DNA from: Apostichopus japonicus
Lineage: Eukaryota; Echinodermata; Holothuroidea; Aspidochirotida; Stichopodidae
Length of the DNA stretch: 64,000 nucleotides
Direction: 5' to 3'
Assembly (NCBI RefSeq): GCF_037975245.1
Contig: NC_092561.1
Span: 11,345,001 to 11,409,000, forward strand
How positions within the stretch are numbered: the first letter of the stretch is position 1; each line of letters opens with the position of its first letter. A program made the position numbers and the translations under genes. The notes beneath the pieces were generated by a model that had not been told where the DNA came from, made no database searches, and saw only the letters and a list, made by a program, of their open reading frames with translations. Positions 23,200 to 46,800 of this stretch are shown here, in pieces.

Positions 23200-23880
23200 T
23201 GGTTAATAAGTTTGTGAAGTGAGGGCCAGTGATACAAATATACCGAAAAAAGTTCGGAACAAAAGTGCAGTCGCGAAAGATGGGGTGTCTAACTAACACT
23301 GACCGTATATCGTTGACGAGTAGTGCGGGGGAGGGGGGGGGGGTACAAGGCAGCAGTCGGAATTTTTTGGCTCCAAAACCCATCCATTTGGAATTTCAGC
23401 CACTACACCCCCCAATCATCAGGCCTTAGCTACATCCCTGATCCCCCCCCCCACACTTTTTGGAAGCTTCATACCCCCTGCTCTGGTTGACCGTGTTCGT
23501 GAGATCCTTACGACAAAGGAAAATCTTAGAAGCGCGTTTACGGACGACTGGCTTTTTCCAACTTTGTTAGCCGGTTTCAATGAAAACGTTTTGTCGAGTG
23601 AAGCTATTTCATGAGTTCCCATACTATTTGTGAGAAGGACATGCTTGTCTATCGCAATACCCTAGCTAGATCACTTGCACCTTTTTTTTCACGCCCCTGG
23701 TTAAAGTCTCAATGTGTGTTTGGCAAATTTTAACTTCGATCTTTCCAGCTTACTGCCCTTAAAGCTCAGTGAAAATAACAGCATTCTATGCAATTTTCAT
23801 ATTAATAATCATTATTTTTATTGAGTTATCTGTCGTTGAACATTTTGAGATGAATAAAATTCGCCTTTTTTTAACGAGTA
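23200..23880. other. Spacer with G and C tracts
   Basis: Poly-G near 23325-23342 and poly-C near 23440-23452 frame repeat-like sequence. Nothing here reads as an exon with usable splice sites. Confidence 0.4.
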
Positions 23881-23915
23881 CGTAGATTCTACAAATTTCA
23901 CTCAAAACTTGCAAG

Positions 23916-24009
23916 CCCCGCCCAACATATCATGCGCCAATCAAATCTCTCTGTTTTGTTTACGACTGTTAGGCATAGGACATACGAGTGGACAATACGA
24001 GTATATATA
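23916..24009 (+). promoter_or_regulatory. Compact promoter: GC box, CCAAT box, TATA box
   Basis: CCCCGCCC at 23916-23923, CCAAT at 23937-23941 and TATATATA at 24002-24009 stand in classical order and spacing. They predict a start of transcription near 24032. The first downstream open frame starts at 24099. The same layout could belong to an LTR. Confidence 0.45.
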
Positions 24010-24098
24010 GGTTGCATTTGTGTAATGAACATGCTGATATGGACGGTCGCAGTGATTTTACGGTAAATCGATCGCACCATAAGGGCAACAGAAAATAA

Positions 24099-24302
24099 AT
24101 GTCTTTCGATTGCGACAGCGTTTCTCCATTAAACCCACCTGGTCAGAGTGCATTTAGAATAAGAAATATTGAACCTGCTTCGGAAGTTTGTTTTCCGAAA
24201 TTCATCAGGACACACGTATTGAGACGTGAATGCATTGAAGCCTATTTGCAGATGGCTGATAGGTTGGCTTTGTCACCTTTAACTGAGTCAATGTTTCATT
24301 AG
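24099..24302 (+). CDS. Candidate small single-exon gene, 67 aa, unknown
   Basis: I do not recognise the protein. It begins MSFDCDSVSPLNPPGQ and carries a basic/hydrophobic segment, FPKFIRTHVLRRECIEAYLQ, that could form a helix, ending LTESMFH. It has no signal peptide, membrane segment or metal motif. The case for it is context: GC, CCAAT and TATA boxes lie 90-185 bp upstream and an AATAAA lies 31 bp after the stop. An in-frame TAA directly precedes the ATG, which makes the start firm if the frame is real. It could also be one exon of a longer gene, or coding-like sequence inside an LTR. Confidence 0.35.
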   Translation: MSFDCDSVSPLNPPGQSAFRIRNIEPASEVCFPKFIRTHVLRRECIEAYLQMADRLALSPLTESMFH

Positions 24303-24332
24303 AATATTTCCGTACTGACTTGCACACATTCA

Positions 24333-24338
24333 AATAAA
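24333..24338 (+). terminator. Poly(A) signal AATAAA after the small candidate gene
   Basis: A canonical hexamer 31 bp downstream of the 24302 stop codon, consistent with a transcript of about 300 nt from the predicted start near 24032. Confidence 0.4.
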
Positions 24339-24339
24339 G

Positions 24340-25420
24340 TGAACTAACTGCGGTATATTTTATCACTACAACGAAACAAGCTACGAAGTTGAGAGTTGCA
24401 TCAATACCGTCTCTTATCCATGGGATGATCGTAGATAAACACCAGCTTACCTATAGCCATCTTCGATGAGCGTTCCGAAAATTAAACAGTGGATGTTTCT
24501 TTTTCGTCAAATTCTTACCCCAACCAGGCCCATAGCAAGCCAGGTCAGGGGTGCAAGATGTGGTTCCAACTCCCCTAGGCAGACTAACCCCCCCCCCCTC
24601 ATCTGAGATACCATCACAGCAACAAGTTACAGGGCACTAAGAGTGTTTGATGCCCCTCTAATTCAGTAATCCTGGCTATACGGGCCAGCTCCCAACAAAT
24701 CCATGCACTATCGTCTCCATCCGATCAGGCCGGTGCACCTAGCATCTCAAAAAATAGCAATACAAGTTTTGCTCTTCATGTAAGGCGCAAGAGAAGTAAA
24801 TAACATGATGTTTTAAAGCAGGGACCTACAATTTCTATGCCCCATTCCATAACTGCTTATGTTTTTGACCCGCCTATTAATGAATGTGTGTTGAATTAAG
24901 TTGATTACATGAAAGAATGTTTTAGAAAACTTTTCTTTTCAACTCAAGGCCAGGCAAAAGAGATTCATTAATACTTACTATGCACTCATGATGTGTATTT
25001 GAAAACAGTATGTAACATATGTGTTAAGTCCAGTAGCGTGTGCAAAGGGGTGGGAAGATACATGGCCTATCCCCAAGTCGTCAGTCGGGGAGGGGGGGGG
25101 GGGAGGGGGAGAATGGTTAATTCGAGAGATTGTTAACATTCACATTCAAATATTTGACCAGTGCTTCAGTACGCTCTCCCCTTTTTCAACCTCACATAAA
25201 GTATTTATTGGCACAACCTTACCTTTCAGAGCTACTTTTATATACCGGTATATAGCTTAAACATGCCTAAGAATGCACCCTTTGACGTCTAACCTTTACT
25301 TAGTGGGGTGGGGGGGGGGGAGTGACCTCCAGATCTCCCTACATCAAGGTCGGCTGCAACAACTCCAGATAGACCAGGCTATGAATGAGCTAGGTATCAC
25401 CCGGAAGGAGGATTTATCTC
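24340..25420. other. Spacer without recognised gene
   Basis: Contains G-rich tracts at 25086-25112 and 25305-25321 and transposon-like debris (GCCCATAGCAAGCCAGGTCAGGGGTGCAAG region near 24530). No exon supported. Confidence 0.4.
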
Positions 25421-25429
25421 ATTTGGTTT

Positions 25430-26380
25430 TTCTAGACCAGAATTTCATAAGGAATAAGAATATCTTGGGTAAAAAGCCCAAATTCCTGAACGCACCCCCC
25501 GAAAAGGGGGGCTCTTTCTGGGGGTCCATTTTTTAAGGAAAAAATACCAGAGGTTACATTTACACACAAATAGGATCAAATGTGGTTTATCTAGACCAAC
25601 ATTTAATAAGGAATAGGAATATCTTGGGTTAAAAGCCCAAGTCCTGAACGCACCACTCGAAAAGGTTTGTAACATTTACACACAAATAAGATCAAACAAA
25701 CTCTTATTAACCGCAAAACTTAAACCCATTTAGTTAATTAAGCCTTATATATTGGAGATGGTAACACAGTGGTGGTGGGGGAGTTTAAGGGGGTGTCTAA
25801 AGGACCCCCTGTTTAACCCTAACTGCACTGGTGGGGAGCATTATGACATATTTTGCCACGGATTTTGAGCCGTATGAGATATGAATTAGATTCTTTCATG
25901 ACTTTTCCCCCACGTCTTGCGCACATTTTGACGCCACTTCTGTCCATATAGGACCCCAGTAGGGTGAGTAATGTACCAATTTGTGATGACCTCACAGAAA
26001 TGTTTTCAATTTTTACACTCACTTGTGTACAGAAACGTTAGTTTAAATAGAATACAAATACCTAAACTTGGGACAAATTTAAAAGTCTGTTTGTGCTTGA
26101 AGTACATCACAATTATGCTTACTTAATCTTCTGAATCGCTATCATCACTGTCGCCTAGAAAGACTTCACAATCATAACAGTTCTTGCACATCGTCAGGCA
26201 TAACCTTCTCGGGCCATCTCAGCTCTAGTGATTCTGTCCATCCTTTGTCAACAATGAATGTTTCCAGCTTCATAACTACTTACGATCGCTGAGCGCCATT
26301 CTCTAGCAATGAAGTGTAAATGTAACTTATGGTATTTTTTCCTTAAAAAATGGACCCCTCCCAGCTAAGAGGAGCACCCC
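25430..26380. repeat. Fold-back repeat: two direct units plus one inverted unit
   Basis: A unit marked by AGGAATAAGAATATCTTGGG...CCTGAACGCACC...ACATTTACACACAAAT occurs at about 25430-25567 and again, partly deleted, at 25595-25690. A third, inverted match lies at 26313-26380. The 28 bp at 25521-25548 are perfectly inverted at 26331-26358. It resembles a fold-back transposon; outer ends were not found. Confidence 0.6.
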
Positions 26381-26389
26381 TTCTTTATA

Positions 26390-28100
26390 AAATATTTCAT
26401 TCGCCACAGTCACATACTTAAAGAGTCGTTTATTGAGTGGTGGGGGGGGGGGGAGGGGGTTGTCAACTTGGCTTACAAACATTCTATTGGAGGAAGGCCT
26501 AGGTATGTGTGATTTAATGTTACACGGATTGTGATTTAGTGATAGACAGAGGCCGGAGTTACCGCTCCCCTCTGAGAAACTTTTGTTTCGGCATCCTCCC
26601 ATGGTAGCTACCATGCCTAGGCAACATCATTCAATGACTGAATTAGTCCATTAGCTGCACGTCTTCGAATTTAAGAATGTAAGAATTCCAAGCCTAATAA
26701 ACATTTTATGATACAGGCATTGGATCCGTTTCAACACTGTGTTCATTCATGTTGAAACTATGACCAGCAAAAAAGGAGGAAGTGACATATTTTGCTTCCG
26801 TGTACCACTAAATCACCCAAGGACAAAATGACAGCATCCTAAAACGATTTTTAGGCCCCAATATCGCTTAAACGTTTCTTTTCTTATTTTTTAATTTTTT
26901 TTATAGGAATGTCATATCGCTAAAGATGATAGTTGCATTGCTTGAGGCTCCTGGATACGTACTCAATACTATCAACTATAAAACGGCTTTCCATACCCGT
27001 ACGCATAACGCAGCTTGCAAGGAAACTTCGGTACTGCTATTTACCACAATAAATTTCTGTGCTATGTACGCAACTTTCAAGCGTATTGTGTCAATGACTA
27101 TTTCGACGACTCCCAGCGGCCTACGAGGCTAGAGTAGTAAAGGTTGTCATACTCAGGCATAGTACAGTTGATATCAACAAGCGTTAAGTAAAAGATCTTA
27201 ATGTTTTTTTCCGGAATATTAAACAGCTTGTTATAACTAGAATTTTACATTCTTGTTGTAAGTATCTAATAGTGTGGTGGATAATTAATATAGAGCAAAT
27301 ACGTATTTCTTTTTTCTTATGAAGCCTTATGTACGTACTGGTTTTGCGAAAGTAGCACTAGCATGGCAGATAAACTAGTCGTAGCAGCATAGTGGGCTCA
27401 TAATTGACGCACTTCAGGATTTGATCAACTATGTCTATCAAGGAAATATCCAAATCACTCAACTATATGCGTTTTTCATGTGTAGCTCCTCAGAAATGTA
27501 ATGATCTCAAAATAGTTATTGTTCTGTGCCTACACAACATACAATTGAGCAGAATTTGACCACAATATGTCTGCCGTTCAAGTTCTTTCATACCCAGTTA
27601 ACTGTAAAGTTAACTGTAAGTATACATCCATTGACTCTGGATACCGTTTGGTATGCTCAGAGGTCAGGTCCCAGAGAGTAGTGGTATCATGTTGAAGTAA
27701 GTTTGGTTATTTTTAGGGAGTAAAATTTCCAAATAAATATACATGCAAAACTGGTGGGGGGGGGGGGAAGAGGGGGAGGGTGTTAAAAGCTTTAAAAAAA
27801 CACAATTTGATCAGCACATACCAGAAATGGATTCAAACTCATCATCATGAAATATGTAACTGCTTCACTGCAAAAAGTTTAGGTTGCCTGCTGTACGTCG
27901 CTAGTAATTTTTGAAGGTGCGTCAATTATGAAGCCTTTTCTATACCAGTACTCAGTAGTAGGCCTAGGCTATTACTAACTTAGTAACCTGAGTATCTGTG
28001 TTTAAAAGTAATGATAAACTACATATAGTTTACATTTATTAATTTACTCTGTTATTCCCTCATAAACTATGTCATATCTAACTCATCTTGTACTTTGAAT
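26390..28100. other. Spacer upstream of gene B
   Basis: G tracts at 26440-26460 and 27753-27780 are present. A 68-codon open frame at 26926-27132 has no family match, no promoter and no splice logic that I can see. The last few hundred bases should contain the promoter or 5' non-coding exon of gene B, but no TATA box is evident. Confidence 0.4.
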
Positions 28101-28124
28101 TCAGATTAATTGTCTCAGACGACA

Positions 28125-40749
<12,625 letters not shown>

Positions 40750-40944
40750 CAGAGGCTCAGTTTTCAGGATCTTCTAATGAATCAGAAACTTTTAAATCCT
40801 GATGCTGGATTGAAACAAATATTTGCTTTTAACAGAACAGTGACTTTATTGTAAAGTAGCCTTCAGGGCATAAACAACTCAGTATTGAGTAGTCTGATCT
40901 GGAAAGGCTGAAGTATTAACAGCAGAAACAGATCTGATGGATCA

Positions 40945-41560
40945 GAATGATGTAGAAAGATGGCTACATAAAGCTGTTGTGACCTACAGGAAATCAGTGG
41001 CCAGAATGATGTAGAAAGATAGCTCCTTATAGCTGTTTGTAACCTACAGGGAGATCAGTGGCCAGAATGATGTAGAAAGATAGCTTCATCTAGCTGATTG
41101 TAACCTACAGGGAGATCAGTGGCCAGATTGATGAAGAAAGATAGCTTCATCTAGCTGTTCTGACCTGCAGGGAGATCAGTGGCCAGAATGATGTAGAAAG
41201 ATAGCTTCATCTAGCTGTTTGTGATCTACAGGGAGATCAATGGTCAGAATGATGTAGAAAGATAGCTTCATCTAGCTGTTTGTGATCTACAGGGAGATCA
41301 GTGGCCAGAATGATGTAGAAAGATAGCTTCATATAGCTGTTTGTAACCTACAGGGAGATCAGTGGCCAGAATGATGTAGAAAGATAGCTTCATCTAGCTG
41401 TTTGTGATCTACAGGGAGATCAGTGGCCTGATTGATGTAGAAAGATAGCTTCATCTAGCTGTTTGTGACCTACAGGGAGATCAATGGCCAGAATGATGTA
41501 GAAAGATAGCTTCATCTAGCTGTTTGTGATCTACAGGCAGATCAGTGGCCAGAATGATGT
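40945..41560 (+). repeat. 61-bp minisatellite in the gene B 3' UTR, about 10 units
   Basis: The unit runs ATGATGTAGAAAGATAGCTT, CATCTAGCTGTTTGTGATCT, ACAGGGAGATCAGTGGCCAG, A. Units differ by point changes and small gaps. Since it precedes the poly(A) signal it should be present in the mature message. Confidence 0.9.
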
Positions 41561-41807
41561 AAAACCTTAGTCAAATCAACAACTACTTTCTAAGAAAGCC
41601 ATTCTGTACATTAGAATTTACTTAACATGCTTGTTGTGATGGTAGCTGCATTTTGCTTTGAATTTTATACAATCTATTGGTTTGATACTCAGCTGAGGGA
41701 TAAGGTACCTGAAAACATCATTTAGCACTTTGATTTACAAATCATACCATGAACAACTAAACTTTTGAGCATTTATTCTGTTAGGGTCAATGGTTCCTGT
41801 AGAAAAA

Positions 41808-41813
41808 TAAAGC
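41808..41813 (+). terminator. Poly(A) signal AATAAA of gene B
   Basis: The first canonical hexamer after the gene B stop codon, about 1.06 kb downstream. Confidence 0.6.
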
Positions 41814-41848
41814 AATTACATTAAATCCGTGGACACAAGATATTTTGC

Positions 41849-43958
41849 AGTGGACTAAATGGTTAATAAGCATTCAGTCTAGTGTAACCATAATGATCAT
41901 CAGTGGAGTAAATGGTTAATAATCATTCAATCTAGTGTAAACATAATGATCATCAGTGGAATGAATGGTTAATAATCATTCAATCTGGTGTAACCATAAT
42001 GATCATCAATGGAGTAAATGGTTAATAAGCATTCAATCTAGTGTAACCATAATGATCATCAGTGGAGTAAATGGTTAATAATCATTCAATCTAGTGTAAC
42101 CATAATGATCATCAGTGGAGTAAATGGTTAATAATCATTCAATTTGGTGTAACCACAATGATCATCAGTGGAGTAAATGGTTAATATTCATTCAATCTGG
42201 TGTAACCATAATGATCATCAGTGGAGTAAATGGTTAATAATCATTCAATTTGGTGTAACCATAATGATCATCAGTGGAATAAATGGTTAATAATCATTCA
42301 ATTTGGTGTAACCATAATGATCATCAGTGGAGTAAATGGTTAATAATCATTCAATTTGGTGTAACCATAATGATCATCAGTGGAGTAAATGGTTAATAAT
42401 CATTCAATCTAGTGTAAACATAATGATCATCAGTGGAATGAATGGTTAATAATCATTCAATCTGGTGTAACCATAATGATCATCAATGGAGTAAATGGTT
42501 AATAAGCATTCAAACTAGTGTAACCATAATGATCATCAGTGGAGTAAATGGTTAATAATCATTCAATCTAGTGTAACCATAATGATCATCAGTGGAGTAA
42601 ATGGTTAATAATCATTCAATTTGGTGTAACCACAATGATCATCAGTGGAGTAAATGGTTAATATTCATTCAATCTGGTGTAACCATAATGATCATCAGTG
42701 GAGTAAATGGTTAATAATCATTCAATTTGGTGTAACCATAATGATCATCAGTGGAATAAATGGTTAATAATCTTTCAATTTGGTGTAACCACAATGATCA
42801 TCAGTGGAGTAAATGGTTAATAATCATTCAATTTGGTGTAACCAGAATGATTATCAGTGGAGTAAATGGTTAATCATTCAATTTGGTGTAACCATAATGA
42901 TCATCAGTGGAGTAAATGGTTAATAATCATTCAATTTGGTGTAACCATAATGATCATCAGTGGAATAAATGGTTAATAATCATTCAATTTGGTGTAACCA
43001 TAATGATCATTAGTGGAGTAAATGGTTAATAATCATTCAATCTGGTGTAATCATAATGATCATCAGTGGAGTAAATGGTTGATAATCATTCAATTTGGTG
43101 TAACCATAATGATCATTAGTGGAGTAAATGGTTAATAATCATTCAATCTGGTGTAATCATAATGATCATCAGTGGAGTAAATGGTTAATAATCATTCAAT
43201 TTGGTGTAACCATAATGATCATCAGTGGAGTAAATGGTTAATAATCATTCAATTTGGTGTAACCACAATGATCATCAGTGGAGTAAATGGTTAATATTCA
43301 TTCAATCTGGTGTAACCATAATGATCATCAGTGGAGTAAATGGTTAATAATCATTCAATTTGGTGTAACCATAATGATCATCAGTGGAATAAATGGTTAA
43401 TAATCATTCAATTTGGTGTAACCATAATGATCATCAGTGGAGTAAATGGTTAATAATCATTCAATTTGGTGTAACCACAATGATCATCAGTGGAGTAAAT
43501 GGTTAATAATCATTCAATTTGGTGTAACCATAATGATCATTAGTGGAGTAAATGGTTAATCATTCAATTTGGTGTAACCATAATGATCATCAGTGGAGTA
43601 AATGGTTAATAATCATTCAATTTGGTGTAACCATAATGATCATCAGTGGAATAAATGGTTAATAATCATTCAATTTGGTGTAACCATAATGATCATTAGT
43701 GGAGTAAATGGTTAATAATCATTCAATCTGGTGTAATCATAATGATCATCAGTGGAGTAAATGGTTAATAATCATTCAATTTGGTGTAACCATAATGATC
43801 ATTAGTGGAGTAAATGGTTAATCATTCAATTTGGTGTAACCATAATGATCATCAGTGGAGTAAATGGTTAATAATCATTCAATCTGGTGTAATTATAATG
43901 ATCATCAGTGGAGTAAATGGTTAATAATCATTCAATTTGGTGTAACCATAATGATCAT
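41849..43958. repeat. 53-bp minisatellite, about 40 units, downstream of gene B
   Basis: The unit is ATGATCATCAGTGGAGTAAA, TGGTTAATAATCATTCAATT, TGGTGTAACCATA. It contains the palindrome ATGATCAT and a TTAATAATCATT segment with TAAT cores. Long stretches of consecutive units recur identically (for example 41930-42170 and 42420-42650), showing block duplication. It starts about 40 bp after the poly(A) signal. Confidence 0.95.
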
Positions 43959-43959
43959 G

Positions 43960-46800
43960 TTAAAGTGTATGGATGGAGGGGTATCCAGCTTTGTGCAAAG
44001 AAAGGTCAGAATCATGAAGTTTAACCCATCCTCAAATTCAACTTGAGAATTTTAATCAGAATTTCTTTAATACTTCTATCACATCGGTGCTGTGTGGAAG
44101 CTTTAAGACTGTGTGAATCAAACAGGCAGTGTGGCAGGGCCTCATGTATCATATACATGTATCTATTGTGTACCTGGTAGTATTACCATAGACTTAGCTC
44201 ATAATAAACTAATGAGAATAAAATCACAATCATCTGTCCATTGTCTGTGTACTTTTAACCTATGCTCTTTAAGTTGTATGAGGGGTATACATAGCAGGAA
44301 TTGTGGAATGTTTACATCAACTTTGAATTCTAACACATGCAGTTAGTACATTGAAGTGTTTAGACTCTCTATGTACCTGAAGTAATGCATGGTTAAGTTT
44401 GTCAATGTACATCTTGGGAAACATTAAGAAGTGGTTATCAATCAGTCACATTTGCATAAAACTGATGCCATTTGAAAGAATACCAACATTGATAAATGGA
44501 ATTGCAGTAGTATGAGTACAAGTAGAATTCCTGTTGGTTTGAGTATGTGTACAAGTACAAGGCCCTACGCATGGATATTAGTATGTAGTCTTGGACTAGC
44601 CATCTATACCAGACTTCCAAAGTACTATGAGTAAGATTACTAGTCTTAGAGGGCAATACAAGTACAGGTATTCTATGCTACTATAAGAGTATTAAAGTAT
44701 AAACTCACTACAAGTCTGTTATAAATACAATGTAAAGAAAGATTTGATGCTTCAATGATTCTCTGAGTTTTCATTGATATTATCCAAAAGGACAAAAACA
44801 GAACTACAAAAGCATCTTGCTCAGTTTAGCTCAAATTTTGGCAAAAACACACATTAATCACATTTGGACTTAACCAAACCAGATTGTGCTTTGCTCTTAT
44901 CGATAAATAGCTTCTTTTTCTCATGTATTTCATTTAAATACTGTTTATAATGTGAAGGCTGAATACCATGTTGATGATGCTTCACATTAGCTGGCATGTT
45001 TTAGCTCTACTGCCCTGTTTCATATAATTTATTTTGGAATACTTCTAAGGAATACTGCGAGTGCTCTATGAAGCAGGAAGGATAGCTCTGCCATCCGTTG
45101 AACTGGATTTGAGATGTAATTGTTACAGTTACAGACTTTATCTCTCTGTGACTTAATCACAATGCTCATAGACTTGTCAGCATTGCATACAAAACAAAGC
45201 AGACATTATAAGGTGATCTCTTTTTGATTTCTTACAATCAGCCTACTGTGAACTACCCAGTTAAGAGGATCTATTATTTTAATATTGAGAACATCAATGT
45301 TTACAGGTAGTTCAAATTGTAAATAATTGTTGTAAAATGAGATTTGAAATACACTTTGGTTGTACCACTACAATTAAATATTAGAAATGTCTGAATTTGT
45401 ATACATACTCCTCAGAATTCTACTCTATATTTTATGGATTTCATTAATATATTTGTAATATTAGGATAATACAGAATGTGTTTGGCTATTGTTGTTGCAT
45501 GTTCCCTGTGCTTTATAGTTTGCTGACCTGATTTGTAGTGTTAATGAGCTAATAAGTAGGATGATTGCTGCCTTCCTCATGGTGTGTGGAAGTTAGTGCA
45601 TTGTTAACATTATGTCAGTTTGAGAGATTTATCAGTGATGAAGAACCGTCAGTACAGATGTTTCATTCCCCAATCAGTTATGTATGTGGATGTATGTATG
45701 AGGATACATCAGAGGATGTAATATATTCCATGAATAAATTGTCAATAGGACTCTGTGGCGTTCCAAATGAACTCTCGTAACACATGGTGATTTTGGGTGA
45801 ACATAACCTTTATAATCTTCTCACTAGAATAAAGACCTGAGTCACTGTAATATCTCTAATACAGACTATGGGGAAATCTTCCCAAACTTTACTTTTGAAA
45901 TTGAGTGATTTGAGTCCGACTAGTTACAACACATTCCTTCAACTACTCATCAATGCGTACAATGCGTGCATCATGCGTACAATCAGTCATCAATGCAGCA
46001 GACACACATAACAACTAGGAAGTTCAATCCATGCATTTGTTTCCTTGTTTACGGCATCAATTTGATACCATTTGCTGTAAACAATGAACAAACAAACACA
46101 AACAATGGACATCATTTTTGAACTGATGTAAAGTAGAATTAAGAATCACATGAGCACTACGAAGTACTTCTGTTCCCATATATATTCAAAAACAATGACC
46201 AACAAGGGTTTGCTTGAATTTGTAAGACATTGTTATTAAATTTTTTGACACATTTTTATGACAGAACACACAGAGTCAGGCTTTAGAAAGTAAAGCAATG
46301 AGTGGAAATAAAACAAACCTGGAATGGATTATAGATGATGATCAACACATATATTTTCACCAAGTTCAAACACATCAGTAGTGTTGGTGTTCCTTTGAAT
46401 AAATTTGAAATGATGCAATAAAATATAAAAGTCAAGGTGAGGGTCAAAACACAAACCATTTTGAAAATATTTAAAGTGGTTTTGAGAAAAAAAAAAAAAA
46501 AAAAAATGGGGAATAATATTAGTAATGAAAAGGACTTCTTAAATGATTTGAAACATGAAAGGACACCAAGCACATTTCATTCTACAACAACGAGTGTAAC
46601 TTAGAACACCAATATCATTACTACATATCCAGCAAGTTCTGTCTTGTCAGTAATGTTGCTGTGAATCCATGGACCTATTGTGGTCCAGTTATGATATGTT
46701 CAGTAGTAAAACATGTCAATGAATGAATTTGAAACAGTTTTAATATTACAAAATTACAAATTGCAGCATAACTTACCATGTTAAATCTGCTACTAATAAA
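43960..46800. other. Intergenic spacer, left part
   Basis: AT-rich unique sequence between convergent genes B and C, with an A run at 46487-46506. Open frames at 44113-44346 and 45565-45780 lack family features, promoters or splice support. Confidence 0.45.

Larger units (their letters stand above)
40750..41830 (+). other. Gene B 3' untranslated region
   Basis: Runs from the stop codon to shortly after an AATAAA at 41808-41813. It contains the 61-bp array described separately. Confidence 0.6.

Noticed and set aside
26926-27132. 68-codon plus-strand frame near 27 kb
   Set aside because: Lacks similarity, promoter elements and splice support; expected by chance in this much sequence.
43864-44046. 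60-codon frame at the end of the 53-bp array
   Set aside because: Most of it is tandem repeat; no independent support.
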